From NCBI GenBank assembly GCA_037974335.1, contig CM075760.1, positions 38,592,182 through 38,656,181 on the forward strand: DNA of 64,000 nucleotides, written 5' to 3'. Of the stretch, positions 43,089 through 54,093 are shown one piece after another. Within the stretch, counting starts at the first letter, position 1. Each line of letters opens with the position of its first letter. The DNA is from Prionace glauca (taxonomy: Eukaryota; Chordata; Chondrichthyes; Carcharhiniformes; Carcharhinidae). Under the pieces are notes generated by a model, which was not told where the DNA came from, did no database searches, and saw only the letters and a list, made by a program, of their open reading frames with translations. Made by a program: the position numbers and the translations under genes.

Positions 43089-45463
43089 CCTAGCTATCTT
43101 GGATCTGGTGCTATGTAATGAGGCGGGTAGAATTAGGGACCTTGCGGTGAAGGATCCTCTTGGAGAGAGTGATCATTGTATGGTGGAGTTTCTGGTGCAG
43201 ATGGAGGAGGAGAAAGTGGGTTCCCAGACACGCGTCCTTTGTTTGAATAGAGGGGAGTATGGTAGAATGAGAGAAGAATTGGCGAATGTGGACTGGGGGA
43301 ACGCGTTGGAAGGTAGGTCTGCTGAGGAGCAGTGGAGGATCTTTAAGGAGATCTTTCTTGGTGCTCAGCAGAAATTTATTCCGATGGTTAAAAAGGACAG
43401 TAGGAGGAGAGGTAATAAGCCGTGGATAACGAAGGAGGTGAAGGAAAGTGTTAAATTAAAAGCGGAGGAATTTAGAGTAGCTAAGAGCAGTGGGCGAGAA
43501 GAGGATTGGGAAAGGTTTAAATGTCAACAAAGATTGACAAAGAAATTGATAAAGGAGGGTAGGAGAAGCTATGAGGCTGGGCTAGCATTTAATATAAAAA
43601 AGGATAGCAAGAGTTTTTATAAATATATAAAAAGGAAGAGGCTGGCTAGGATAAACGTTGGTCCTTTAGAGGATGAGAAAGGGGAGCTAGTGGTAGGGGA
43701 TAGGGATATGGCTAAGGTCTTGAATAACTTCTTTGTTTCTGTCTTCACGGAGGAGGACGTGAATAATTTGCCGGGTGTTAGCGATGGAAAGGTGGTAGGA
43801 ATGGAGGGTCTTAATGACATTACTGTTACTAGAGAGGTGGTGCTCGACAGACTGGAGGGGCTGATTGTGGACAAGTCCCCAGGACCGGATGGAATGCATC
43901 CGAGGGTTCTGAAAGAAATGGCGGAGGTGATAGTGGATGCCTTGGTGGTTATTTTCCAGACGTCGCTGGATTCCGGGGAAGTGCCGGAAGATTGGAAAAC
44001 GGCTAATGTTACGCCGTTGTTTAAGAAGGGTGGCAGGCAAAAGGCGGGGAATTATAGGCCGGTTAGTTTAACGTCTGTGGTAGGTAAAATGTTAGACACC
44101 GTCATTAAGGAGGAAATAGCGAGGCATCTTGAGGGGAATTGCTTGATAGGGCGGACGCAACACGGTTTCATTAAAGGGAAGTCGTGTCTGACAAATTTAC
44201 TGGAGTTCTATGAGGATGTGTCTAGGGCAGTGGATGGAGGAGAGCCGGTGGATGTGGTCTTTCTGGATTTTCAGAAGGCGTTTGACAAGGTACCTCACAA
44301 GAGGTTATTGCAGAAGGTCAGGGGACATGGAGTTGGGGGTAGGGTGTTAGCGTGGATAGAGGATTGGTTGTCAAATAGGAGGCAGAGAGTGGGGGTCAAT
44401 GGATGCTATTCGGATTGGCGGTTGGTGACTAGTGGGGTGCCCCAGGGGTCGGTGCTGGGGCCTCAGCTATTTACCATTTATATAGATGATCTGGAGGAGG
44501 GAACCGAGTGCAGGGTGTCGAAATTTGCTGATGACACCAAGATTGGGGGAAAGGCAAATTGTGCGGAGGGTGTGGAGAGTCTGCAGAAGGATCTAGATAG
44601 GCTGGGCGAATGGGCCAGGAAATGGCAAATGGAATTTAATGTTGGCAAGTGTGAGGTGGTCCACTTTGGTAGGAGGAATGGTAGGAAGGACTATTACTTA
44701 CGGGGCGAAAAACTGCAGCAGGCGACGGTGCAGAGGGACCTCGGGGTCCTTGTGCATGAGTCGCAAAAACCCAGCTTGCAGGTGCAGCAGGTGGTCAGGA
44801 AGGCGAATGGGATGCTGGCCTTCATAGCGAAGGGGATTGAATATAAAAGTAGGGAGGTCTTGCTGCAGCTGTATAGGGCATTGGTGAGGCCGCAGCTGGA
44901 GTACTGTGTGCAGTTTTGGGCGCCGCACCTGCGCAAGGATGTTTTGGCCCTGGAGGGAGTGCAGAGGAGGTTTACTCGGCTGATACCGGAGTTGAGGGGA
45001 TTGAGCTATGAGGAGAGGCTGAATAAACTAGGCTTGTACTCGTTAGAGTTTAGAAGAATGAGGGGAGATCTCATTGAGACGTATAAGATGATGAATGGGA
45101 TGGATAGGATAGAGGTGGAGAGACTGTTCCCGCTCAAAAAAGACAGTAGGACTAGGGGGCACAGCCTCAAGATAAAGGGGGGGCGGTTTAGAACAGAGTT
45201 GAGGAGGAACTTCTTCACTCAAAGGGTGGTGAATCTCTGGAATTCTCTGCCCGTTGAAGTGGTGGAGGCTGCCTCGCTAAATATTTTTAAGAAACGGGTT
45301 GATGGGTTTTTGATAAGAGAAGGGATTAAGGGTTATGGGGAGAGGGCGGGAAGGTGGAGCTGAGTCACGACAGATCAGCCATGATCTTATTGAATGGCGG
45401 GGCAGGCTCGAAGGGCCAGATGGCCTACTCCTGCTCCTATTTCTTATGTTCTTATGTTCTTAT
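43089..45463 (+). mobile_element. CR1-like LINE, family A copy with open ORF2, 5'-truncated
   Basis: Begins inside the endonuclease domain and runs to a clean 3' end with TTCTTATG repeats (45,440-45,463). The same tail structure appears in every family A copy here. TCCTA occurs at both edges and could be a short target duplication. Confidence 0.9.
43099..45363 (+). CDS. LINE family A ORF2 (endonuclease end plus RT), 754 codons open
   Basis: Residues 1-45 are the C-terminal endonuclease edge (LDLVLCN, GESDHCMVEF). RT follows: SPGPDGMHPRVL near 255, [13 protein letters not shown] near 320, GRTQHGFIKGKSCLTN near 355, DVVFLDFQKAFDKVPHK near 390, SGVPQGSVLGPQLF near 448, active-site KFADDTK near 475, then the C-terminal LEYCVQFWAPHLRKD and FFTQRVVNLWNSLPVE blocks. 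There is no stop within the RT. It is the least damaged copy in the window but cannot be autonomous because ORF1 and most of the endonuclease are absent. The first ATG is simply the first Met in the truncated frame. Confidence 0.9.
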   Translation: MDLVLCNEAGRIRDLAVKDPLGESDHCMVEFLVQMEEEKVGSQTRVLCLNRGEYGRMREELANVDWGNALEGRSAEEQWRIFKEIFLGAQQKFIPMVKKDSRRRGNKPWITKEVKESVKLKAEEFRVAKSSGREEDWERFKCQQRLTKKLIKEGRRSYEAGLAFNIKKDSKSFYKYIKRKRLARINVGPLEDEKGELVVGDRDMAKVLNNFFVSVFTEEDVNNLPGVSDGKVVGMEGLNDITVTREVVLDRLEGLIVDKSPGPDGMHPRVLKEMAEVIVDALVVIFQTSLDSGEVPEDWKTANVTPLFKKGGRQKAGNYRPVSLTSVVGKMLDTVIKEEIARHLEGNCLIGRTQHGFIKGKSCLTNLLEFYEDVSRAVDGGEPVDVVFLDFQKAFDKVPHKRLLQKVRGHGVGGRVLAWIEDWLSNRRQRVGVNGCYSDWRLVTSGVPQGSVLGPQLFTIYIDDLEEGTECRVSKFADDTKIGGKANCAEGVESLQKDLDRLGEWARKWQMEFNVGKCEVVHFGRRNGRKDYYLRGEKLQQATVQRDLGVLVHESQKPSLQVQQVVRKANGMLAFIAKGIEYKSREVLLQLYRALVRPQLEYCVQFWAPHLRKDVLALEGVQRRFTRLIPELRGLSYEERLNKLGLYSLEFRRMRGDLIETYKMMNGMDRIEVERLFPLKKDSRTRGHSLKIKGGRFRTELRRNFFTQRVVNLWNSLPVEVVEAASLNIFKKRVDGFLIREGIKGYGERAGRWS

Positions 45464-45920
45464 CCTACCATAATGTGGTTATAATTGACGAGTTGATTTG
45501 TTTTTTTTGTTAACTTCCTCGTGTTTAGTATTCTGTTGTTATACAAAGATTTGAACAGATTTACAATCGAACAATTTGAAATAACTATTTGCTAACATGG
45601 AGGAGGTGTATGAAGTGGAACCCATCACAAGCAAATGCTGCACTCTGTGGAAACACCACAGCACTTAGGTTGTTCTGATAGATCACACATTTTGAAAGTG
45701 CTTTCAAAAGATCAAGAATGAATTTAGAATTTCTAGTGAAGGAACTATTGACACGTGCCCTGTTGTGTATATTTTGATGTATCGTTGGGACAAATAATTG
45801 TCGAGACATGGTTTAGAACTTATAGCACCAAGTGCAGTGAACGTGAAGACACTGTCGGAATAAAATAGAAAGATACATTTTTTGGTACAATAATAACTGA
45901 GACTAACCCTCATGAAATGC
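45464..45920. other. Unassigned spacer
   Basis: AT-rich sequence with no recognised gene. Confidence 0.3.
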
Positions 45921-45924
45921 GAGC

Positions 45925-46050
45925 AGTACCAAGGTATTATGGAATATAGTGGAATATATATAAAATTTATTGTCCTTGTACATTGATATCGGAGACAGCG
46001 CAGAGTGTAGTGCAAATGCAATCGAGAGAATTAATCGTCATCTCGCTTGT
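45925..46050 (-). mobile_element. Possible L2-type LINE 3' end fragment
   Basis: Words 'tttattgtccttgtacattg' and 'gcgcagagtgtagtgcaaat' resemble the 3' end of the L2-type element at 62.1 kb ('agtgcagaatgtagtg'). Short and diverged. Confidence 0.35.
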
Positions 46051-46611
46051 CAAGAACAAATGATCGTTCTGTAAGTGAGCTACGGCCTTGATAATATCAA
46101 CAGGGAAACATGTCAGATAATTCACCTCATGCCCACATGCCCTTCGTAGACCTACTGCTTTGCTTTGCTGATGCCCAAATGATTTGAATGACAAAACTTC
46201 ATGTTCCCTTTCAGAACATTGCAGGATACTGGAATCAACGTTGATTTCAAAAACTATGGATATTAACCCTCCTCCCCATCCTTATTAATTTTAACACCCC
46301 GTCCCCCACCCCCAACATTTGTAGATTGCTGTTAGTTGTTTTTTCCGATCTCCTGTCCTGCCCCAACACAAGAGAAACCATCCACCTATTTGAGCACCTG
46401 TCACTGTTTGGTCAGTTCCATCATTCGCTCGCCTTTTGCCACCATTAACATCCTTCATTCCTCCATGGAATCATTAACACTCCTCTTTGTCTTTATGTTC
46501 GGGATAGAATTGTCCATATTTCTTTGGTGCTGACCTATCTACATTCTGTTATTCTACTCCATCGCTTACTATGTAGTTTTTTTTAACTTTTCCTCAGTAC
46601 TGTAAGTAGAA
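46051..46611. other. Unassigned spacer
   Basis: Contains a C-rich stretch at 46,265-46,315; no gene recognised. Confidence 0.3.
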
Positions 46612-47267
46612 CATAGAACATAGAACATTACAGCGCAGAACAGGCCCTTCGGCCCACGATGTTGCGCCGACCAGTTACAAAACAATGACCCACTAGCCTA
46701 AACCAATCCCTTTTCATCCATAAACCTATCCACAGATCTCTTAAACGCCCCCAAACCAGGTGCATTTACAACTGCAGCTGGCAGGGCATTCCAGTCCCTC
46801 ACCACCCTCTGGGTAAAGAACCTACCCCTGACATCAGTCCTATAACTACCCCCCCTTAATTTAAAGTCGTGCCCCCTCGTGCTAGCTTTCTCCATCCTAG
46901 GAAAAAGGCTATCACTATCTACCCTCTAAACCTCTAATCATCTTATATGTTTCAATGAGATCCCCTCTTAGCTGCCTTCTTCCCAGCGAAAACAACCCCA
47001 AATCTCTCAGTCTCTCCTCATAGGATCTCCCCTCCATACCAGGCAACATCCTGGTAAACCTCCTCTGCATCCTCTCCAAAGCCTCTACATCCTTCCTGTA
47101 CTGTGGGGACCAGAACTGCACACAAAACTCCGAGTGTGGCCGCACCAGAGTTGTGTACAGTTGCATCATGACGCTGCGACTCCTAAATTCAATCCCCCTA
47201 CCAATAAACGCCAAGACACCGTATGCCTTCTTAACAACCTTATCTACTTGATTCCTAACTTTCAGGG
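46612..47267 (-). mobile_element. CR1-like LINE, family B 3' fragment fused to an inverted copy of nearby sequence
   Basis: Minus-strand ORF pieces match family B (RGRFFTQRVVRDWNALPAAV, PHSEFCVQFWSPQYRKD, RMLPGMEGRSYEERLRD). Tail repeats 'agaacatagaacatagaac' are at 46,612-46,632. The 5' side joins, through about 8 bp of filler, to a 180-bp inverted copy of 48,299-48,479. Confidence 0.88.
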
Positions 47268-47275
47268 TGCAGAGT

Positions 47276-47455
47276 TTCTTACTTTTCATGCTAAAGTTAA
47301 TGGTTAGCTGTCGCTGATACTCCAGTGTTTTTTTCTCTTTTCTATAATTTTGCCGTTCTTTTAAGTGCTTTATATCTTTTCCAATCTTCTGATGTGCTAT
47401 TCATCTTTGCACAAGTTATATTTTGTTTTCTTCAATTTAATGTTGTCTTTAACGT
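47276..47455 (-). repeat. Inverted repeat, left arm
   Basis: Nearly identical to the reverse complement of 48,299-48,479; the shared run includes the complement of 'gcatgaaaagtaag' and 'gaagaaaacaaaatataact'. Only a handful of differences over about 180 bp. Confidence 0.92.
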
Positions 47456-47639
47456 AGATCATATATATCTTAAAGATTAATTCTGTCTATCTCTGCAGAA
47501 ACTTTCAGACCTGCTGAATTTATCCGGCATTTTCGGTTTTTATTTCATAACGTAGTGACTATACCATTAAATCAAAACGAACAATGTCTATTGAGTTCCA
47601 AATGTCTCCCGACTTCTACAATATTTTCATTCTCTATGG

Positions 47640-50265
47640 TGTGTGTCTCTGATAATTAATGATGACATTAGAGCGGAATGACCGAAGATCAGGAAAGCAT
47701 GATATGGAGGCAATTTGAGTTGTGGTAAGAAGTGATAAAAGTAATAAGTCACTTGTGGGCCCTTACTGCGGCTATATGGTAGGACAGATTATAAAGCAAG
47801 AGATAATGTATTCTTGTCAGAATGGTATGGTAATAATCATGGATGATGTTAATCTACATATAGATAGCAAAAATCAGATGGGTAAACGTAGCATAGATGA
47901 GGACATAATAGATTTTTTTCCCCTGGGTTATTTCATAGAATTATTCGTTTTGCAACCAACCAGTGAGTAAGTTATACTAGACTTGATATTGTGCAATGGA
48001 ATGGGATTCATTGAAACTTTTGGTGAAGGTACTGTTTATTAGCAGATATCATAATAATAAGATTGAATTTTGCTTTGAGTTTGAGGGAGAAAAGACTATT
48101 ATTTTAAACTTAAATAAGGGTAACTATGGGGGAAGGAAAGTGGAACTCGCGAGAGAGAACAAAAAATGTCTTTAAAGGATAAATCAGTAGAGGTTCAACG
48201 AAAGACATTTTAATGGACACTTCAGAACACAAAATAGATACATTCCAATAAGAAAGTAAAAATTCAGATAGGGACCTAATTTCAGAGGTCATCTAAAAAC
48301 GTTGAAGACAACATTAAATTGAAGAAAACAAAATATAACTTGTGCAAAGATGAATAGCACATCAAAAGATTGGAAAAGATATAAAGCACTTAAAAGAACG
48401 GCAAAATTATAGAAAAGAAAAAAAAACCACTGGAGTATCAGCGACAGCTAACCATTAACTTTAGCATGAAAAGTAAGAATTTCTTTAGCGATTGAACTAA
48501 AAATAGAATTAATAACGTGAGCGATGGCCCCATAAAAGTGTATCTGGGAAATCGGTAATGGAAAGTTGGGCTGTGGCAGATTACTAAAAGAGGTATTTAC
48601 ACTGGGCTTCATTACAGTGGGCACAAGTAATATCCGAGAAATAGCTGTAAATCAGGAAATGGAAGGGAGGAAGAACTCAGGAAAGTCAGCATAAGCAGCA
48701 AATAGTATTGAACAATTTGTTGGGTCTGTGGGCTGAGAAATTCCGGGATCTGAATGGCACTCACTGGCTGGTTCTTAAAGAAGTGGCTGATCAGATTGTT
48801 GATTGTTTCCAATTTCTCAAAACTCTTGAGTTTCGGAGAAAATTCTGTTGGAGTGGAAGATCGCAAATGTGACCTTTTTTTTGAATAACAGGTAAGCCAT
48901 AAGACAGTTAGCATTATCACAGTCGGAGGAAAAATAGTTGAAGAGATTATTAAAGATGTTATAGCAGGGCACAGTTCAAGGTAATTAGGCAGAGTCAGCA
49001 TGATATTGCGAAACGAAAATCACATGTAACCAATGTATTGGACTTCCTTGTAGGAGTCACATGTGCTGTGGATGACGGGATTTAATGTACTTAGATTTCC
49101 AGAAGGCATTTAATAAGGTTTTGCACAAACATGTCAAATGACATACAAGGGTGCAGGAACCTGCATAACAATTTTATATTCGAAGGCACCTGTATAGCAA
49201 TTTATATGATAAGCATTTATGTCGGTAGTATGTAATAGATATGTATGAATTTATTGTTATCCGGTCACAAAAGGCATGCATGTAACACAATACTAAAAAA
49301 CACAAAATGGATACTGCCTGGGTTAGCCGCATTCCTGAATACAATTAGCTGGGAAAAATCATAACTGGTGTCTCTGTTCTCCTATCTGTTCTTGGATGCA
49401 CGAAAACAAGTTTTACAGTTTTTTTTTTACAAATCTCTAAGTATTACACAGTTCATTAACCCGTTCCATGCTTCAGCTGGTAAATAGGGAGGACGATAGC
49501 TTTGTTTCTCTGGAGGATGTAGACGGGCTGGCCAGCTGAGCTGATCTATTGCAAACGGAATTCGATCTGGTCAGTCTGAGGTTATGCACTCAGGCAGTAC
49601 AATCAAGACCAAAGGAAAACATGATAGACATGGAATTTCCGAGGAAACGTGGAGTGCATGTACAGCGGTCCATTAATGTAGCAGAACAGGATCATAAAGC
49701 AGTTAATAAGTTTTTTTTTCAAACTGGAAGCGTTAGTACTTTGGGGTCCGATGGGGATCGGTTTTGGGGTCCTTCCATCTGTTATTTATATGAATGATTT
49801 AGACTTGAAAGTGGGAACTTGATCGGTGAGTTACCGGGGATACAAACATTTGTGAGGCGATAAATTGACAGCAGGATAGAGTCCCGTCGCTGGACAATAT
49901 AGATGAGCTGGTGAGATGGGCTGATCAGTGGCAAATTGAATTCGATCCCGATCAATGTGAAATGATGTATTCGAGCAGGACAAAGAAGGCAAGGGAATAC
50001 ACCATGACCAAAAGGATCCTGTGAAGCTCCGAGGGGCTTTGTTGTGGATATGCAGCAGGGCAGGTGGATGAAGAGGTTGATAAAGGCATGTGGTATGCTT
50101 GCCATTTTTAGCCAAGGCAAAGAGTTTATGAGAGAATGGAGCTGATGTTGTAACGATATAAACTGTTGGTTAGGCAATAGCTGGTGTATTGTGTGGAGTT
50201 CGGAAACTCACCTTGCAGGAGTAATGTAATAGCACTGGAAAAGCTGCAGAGGGCAAACCACTATC
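47640..50265 (+). mobile_element. Old CR1-like LINE, long decayed copy
   Basis: Read in pieces on the plus strand: endonuclease-like MVIIMDDVNLHID at about 47,830, 'ttatactagacttgatattg' (LDLILCN) at 47,970, RT 'ttagatttccagaaggcatt' (LDFQKAFNKV) at 49,090, 'gttatttatatgaatgattt' at 49,780, and the C-terminal IQ..RQGR-like stretch near 50,050-50,250. Many stops and frameshifts. 49,130-49,440 does not fit the element and may be an unidentified insert. Confidence 0.7.
48299..48479 (+). repeat. Inverted repeat, right arm (source copy)
   Basis: This arm is continuous with the old CR1 copy around it, whose endonuclease-RT linker normally carries a 'ttaaattgaagaaa..gtgcaaagatga' stretch, so it is the original and the left arm is the copy. 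The arms are about 840 bp apart. Confidence 0.85.
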
Positions 50266-50349
50266 CTTAAATGGTCGGACCGACAGGTGACTCCAAATCC
50301 ATAGGAATTTGGTTGACTCTTAACTGTACTCTGAATGGGCTGAATAAAG

Positions 50350-50830
50350 TAAGAGGTCTGCCATCACCAGGTTTAAGTCCAACTGATTTATTTGATAGTA
50401 AACTCACAAGCTTTCGAGGTTTCCCTCATCGTCAGGTGGATGGAGAGTTCTGGCCTCAGGCAGAGCATATAACAGCACAGACAGTTTACAGATTACTGAT
50501 TAGAATGCGAATCCTTACACCTAACCTGCTGTTCAAGTCTTAAAGTGGCCGACAATGTGAGTGGAAGGAACACTGATCACAGGATAAAGAGATGTGTATT
50601 GTCTCCAGACAGTACAGTAAATGAGGTTTTGCAAACCCAGGCAAGTCATTCGGGTTACAGATAGTGCGACATGAACCCAAAATCCCGGTTGAGACCGTCC
50701 TCATGTGTGCGGAACTTGGCTATCAGTCTTTGCTCAGCGACTCTGCGCTGTCGTGTGTGGTGAAGGCCGCCTTGGGGAATGCTTACCCGAAGGTCAGAGG
50801 CCGAATGCCCGTGACGAAAATTTATTGTTG
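50350..50830 (-). mobile_element. GIY-YIG-type (Penelope-like?) retroelement end, minus strand
   Basis: The minus strand gives HSATDLRVSILQGG-like wording, RRVAEQRLIAKFRTHEDG and RDFGFMSHYL, which I recognise as the C-terminal GIY-YIG-like region of a retroelement common in sharks. The end at 50,355-50,430 ('tcaccaggtttaagtccaac', 'cacaagctttcgaggtttcc') is shared with 29.09 and 53.5 kb. Family name is tentative. Confidence 0.6.
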
Positions 50831-51264
50831 TGCAACAACTGTTATTTAATTTGTTGTGTGAAAATCACGGAATTGTACCATTTTGCGTTGAATTCGAAAT
50901 GTCATGCTCAGAAAATCAAGAACAGGAAAAGGACAATGATAGGTTGGGAAGCCTTGACGATAGAAATGATGATACAAGATAAAATCCCGCTAATAATGGG
51001 ATAGATTTTATTTTTCCCAATGACACAAGTATTTCCCAGATCTGGGTCCAAATCTGATGCTAAACGATTTGAAAAAAAGCTTCTTATTGAATTAAGCACT
51101 AAACTCTCCGACTTCCAAAGGATGGGGGCACATTTCATTCACAAAATAATAACTGAGGGATTAACAAAGCGGCATGGAGAAAAAATCATTTTCAGCAGTG
51201 GCACTGTCGGAGAAATGGAGAGCTGGAGCTCACTCAGGAAAACAGCAACGTTTTAAAATAAAGG
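50831..51264. other. Unassigned spacer
   Basis: AT-rich, with a short CR1-like frame absent; nothing recognised. A TTTT run at 51,251-51,254 region serves the tRNA gene on the minus strand as terminator. Confidence 0.35.
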
Positions 51265-51337
51265 CGCCCAACGTGGGGCTCGAACCCACGACCCTAAGAT
51301 TAAAAGTCTTATGCTCTACCGACTGAGATAGTCGGGC
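51265..51337 (-). tRNA. tRNA-Lys (anticodon TTT)
   Basis: 73 nt with all arms intact: acceptor GCCCGAC/GTTGGGC (one G-T pair), D-arm CTC/GAG, anticodon stem TAAGA/TCTTA with loop CTTTTAA, 5-nt variable loop, T-arm GTGGG/CCCAC with loop TTCGAGC. Box A and box B are good. A TTTT run follows about 10 nt after the 3' end on the minus strand. No intron. Looks functional. Confidence 0.95.
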
Positions 51338-52020
51338 AAGTTGCGCCAGAACTCCTTCAAGTCCGAGAATAAGCGGACAGTAAATGCGCTTTCCCAATTG
51401 GCATCTCATATTGTTCTGATTTGAAAATGTAAAAGATACTCGACCTGCAAAATCGCCAAGCTTACAATGCACTCCTGAGAATCACCATTAACATCACTCA
51501 CATTTTTTGTTGCAGCTCCTTCTAAGCATAACAAACGCATCTTACATCTTTCACCTTAACTACTTTTGTCCGAAACATTTTGACATGACCTTTTGAACTA
51601 ATGTGAATCAGGTTTGTGTTGGAAAAAGATAAACGTGTTCACATCGGTGAGCTGAGTCACACACAGAGAGTGATAGAGGCCTCAGGAGATACAAGCACGC
51701 CTCAAAGACAAAACCAGCTGGAAATTTGTCAGAGGCAGGAACTGAAGCAGAATCGCCACACGCACTAGAAACTGAAATTATACCTTAGCTCGTCCAGCCG
51801 CGCTGACACATTCACATCACCATAACCATCGCCTTGTCCGCACTGATTAGAATATGGGAAATATGGTCAGAATTGGGCCTTTCGGCTCTTCGAGCATTTT
51901 CAGCTACCTAATAAAAAATGTCCACAGCTTTTAAACTGTTCCGTTTACCTTTGTATAACATCTTAATCCAAAGGGAAACAAATAAGATGAATATCCCTGG
52001 AGGATAATTATTTAGATTTG
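51338..52020. other. Unassigned spacer with a weak LINE-tail trace
   Basis: 51,850-51,930 ('gggcctttcggctcttcgag') resembles the complement of a LINE 3' end. The rest holds nothing recognised. Confidence 0.35.
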
Positions 52021-52115
52021 AAATGTTCACTCCGTTTTCTCCAGACTACTTCAGTTGATCCAGCACTTTTTGTTTTTAATTTCAGATTTCCAGCATCCGC
52101 AGCATTTTCCTCTTA
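52020..52115. mobile_element. Retroelement 3'-end fragment
   Basis: 'gttgatccagcactttttgt' and 'ttcagatttccagcatccgc' form a block that occurs widely as a retroelement end in sharks; a diverged match lies at 47,500-47,560 ('cctgctgaatttatccggca'). Confidence 0.45.
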
Positions 52116-52307
52116 TTATCAGATGAATAAATAACAATATATGTTCAGTTGGGACTAAGGTGACTATATTTTTTCATGATCTTATTAAATGGTGGAGGAG
52201 GCTGAATGAGATTTATGACTTTGTCTTACTCCATTTATTCAGTTTCCTGGCAGCACCAGATATGACGTCAATTGCTTCCTGTGGTAGCGGTGATGACAAG
52301 TTTATAT

Positions 52308-52568
52308 CACATTCTCCTCGTGTCTGCGTGGGTTTTCTCCGGGTGCTCCGGTTTCCTCCCACAGTCCAAAGATGTGCGGGTTAGGTTCATTGGCTATGCT
52401 AAAATTGCCCCTTAGTGTCCTGGGATGTGTAGGTTAGAGGGATTAGCAGGTAAATGTGTAGGGATATGGGGATAGGGTCTGGGTGAGATTGTGTTCGGTG
52501 CAGACTCGATGGGCCGAAGGGCCTGTTTCTGCACTGTAGGGTTCTATGCTCTGTAGGGTTCTATACTA
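52308..52568 (+). mobile_element. V-SINE, head missing
   Basis: Starts inside the V-domain ('cacattctcctcgtgtctgc') and runs through 'tccgggtgctccggtttcc' to the CR1-type tail 'gggccgaagggcctgtttct' with TTCTATG repeats. Very similar to the copy at 21.8 kb. Confidence 0.85.
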
Positions 52569-52569
52569 C

Positions 52570-53515
52570 ATCCCTAGAGTGCAGACAACAAGACACCTTG
52601 TTCGCGATGGAGAAGCTATGACATCTTCTTCGGAGACCTTCAGCATATCATTGATGAAGACAAATATCTCGCGGAGGCCATCTCAATGACCCCACTCCTC
52701 GCCTTCAAATAACAAAGCAACCTCATACAGACCATTGTTCTTAGAAAACTAACCAGCCTTCAAGGGAACAGTGAACACCACACCCCACACAAGCCTGCTG
52801 CTGCCACCTCTGCAAGACGCGTTGAATCATCGACGTGGATGCCAACATCACAGGTGAGAACAGAATGCACAAGGTAGACGGTACATACACATGCAACTCG
52901 GCCAAAATTGTCTACTTCACGCGCTGCAGGAAAGGATGTCCTGAAGCATGGATGTCCTGAAGCCGAGGCCATGCAGACGCTGCCACAACAGATGAATCAA
53001 CATCACTCGACAATCACCAGGCAAGAGTATTCCCTTCATGCTGGGGAACACTTTAGCGGTCACAGGCATTCAGCCACTGATCTTCGGGTAAGCGTTCTCC
53101 AAGGCGGCCTTCAAGACGCACGACAACGCAGAATGGCTGAGCAGAAACTGATAGCCAAATTCCATACACATGAGAACCTTTCAACCAGGACCTTGGGTTC
53201 ATGTTACACGACGTCTAACCCCCACAATTTGGCCTGGGCTTGCAAAATCCTACTAACTGGCCTGGTTAGCGACAATTCACACCGCTTTGACATGTCATTA
53301 TCCCCCTCTCCATCGCATTGTATGTACCTGTAAAGACTTGATTCCCTGTTAAGACTCGCATTCCAACCATTATTTTGCAATTGAGTCTGTGTTTAAATGT
53401 GCCCTGTTTTTAAACTCAATTCGCCTCATTAAGGAACAGTACTCCGAAAGCTCGTGCTACAAAGTAAACCTCCTGGACTTTAACCTGATGTTGTGAGACG
53501 TCTTACTGTGAGAGA
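52570..53515 (+). mobile_element. GIY-YIG-type (Penelope-like?) retroelement 3' part, plus strand
   Basis: Frame 52,908-53,333 includes EHFSGHRHSATDLRVSVLQG and RRMAEQKLIAKFHTHENLS; just upstream, another frame has cysteine-rich 'cactacaccccacacaag'-type coding and NIVYFTRCRKGC-like wording. The end 'aacagtactccgaaagctcg', 'gactttaacctgatgttgtg' matches the end of the minus-strand copy at 50.35 kb. Decayed. Confidence 0.6.
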
Positions 53516-53899
53516 GATAAACGATGGTTTTACTGAATGGCAGAACCGGCCCTAATGAAGGAGCAAATGGTGTATTGCAACTCCTCTTCCCTATTCTCTG
53601 AAGTTCTTCTGTACAGCTCATTGTTCTGAGATCAGATTCAAATGGTTCCTGCTCCTCTCTCTGACGTCCTCTCTCTGACGTCATGAATTGGAGGCTGAAG
53701 ATACTCGGAGCTGATTGGATGAAATGTAAGACAAAGGAGCTGTGAGCTGGACAAGAATGAACCTGTCATCATCGGGCAGAATATTACTCAACATCTTCTG
53801 AACTCTGAACTAAAACAATTGAGTTTTAAATCATTGAGTTCCCCGAGACATTTGCTGGAGGAACGCTTTTAAATTTGGAATTACAAGATAAGCTGATCC
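53516..53899. other. Unassigned spacer with a CRE-like palindrome
   Basis: TGACGTCA-like sequence occurs around 53,660-53,683 next to a gattgg box at 53,715. No linked gene recognised, so relevance is unknown. Confidence 0.25.
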
Positions 53900-54035
53900 A
53901 TCAGTTTGAACGGAACGAATGTGTTCTTGTACTAAGTGGCATGGGTTCTCATTCTGACCATGCCAACCTGCAGCAACGCAGTGGAGTTGAGTATTGTGAT
54001 CAGGCCGACTAGCGGCGATATGCTGTCATTTATTT

Positions 54036-54093
54036 CTGGAGTGTAGTGCTTGTAAAGGACCCTGATCCCAAACTGGGCAGAAGAATGCATTAA
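54036..54093 (+). pseudogene. tRNA-Val remnant
   Basis: 'ctggagtgtagtgcttgtaa', then 'gatcccaaactgggcagaag': box A recognisable, the anticodon arm deleted, box B damaged. Confidence 0.55.

Noticed and set aside
52908-53333. A host gene with histidine-rich N-terminus
   Set aside because: The frame matches the repeated retroelement wording seen in the minus-strand copy at 50.35-50.83 kb.
53671-53684. CRE-like TGACGTCA element as a promoter
   Set aside because: No gene start was found nearby on either strand; a single 8-mer is weak evidence.
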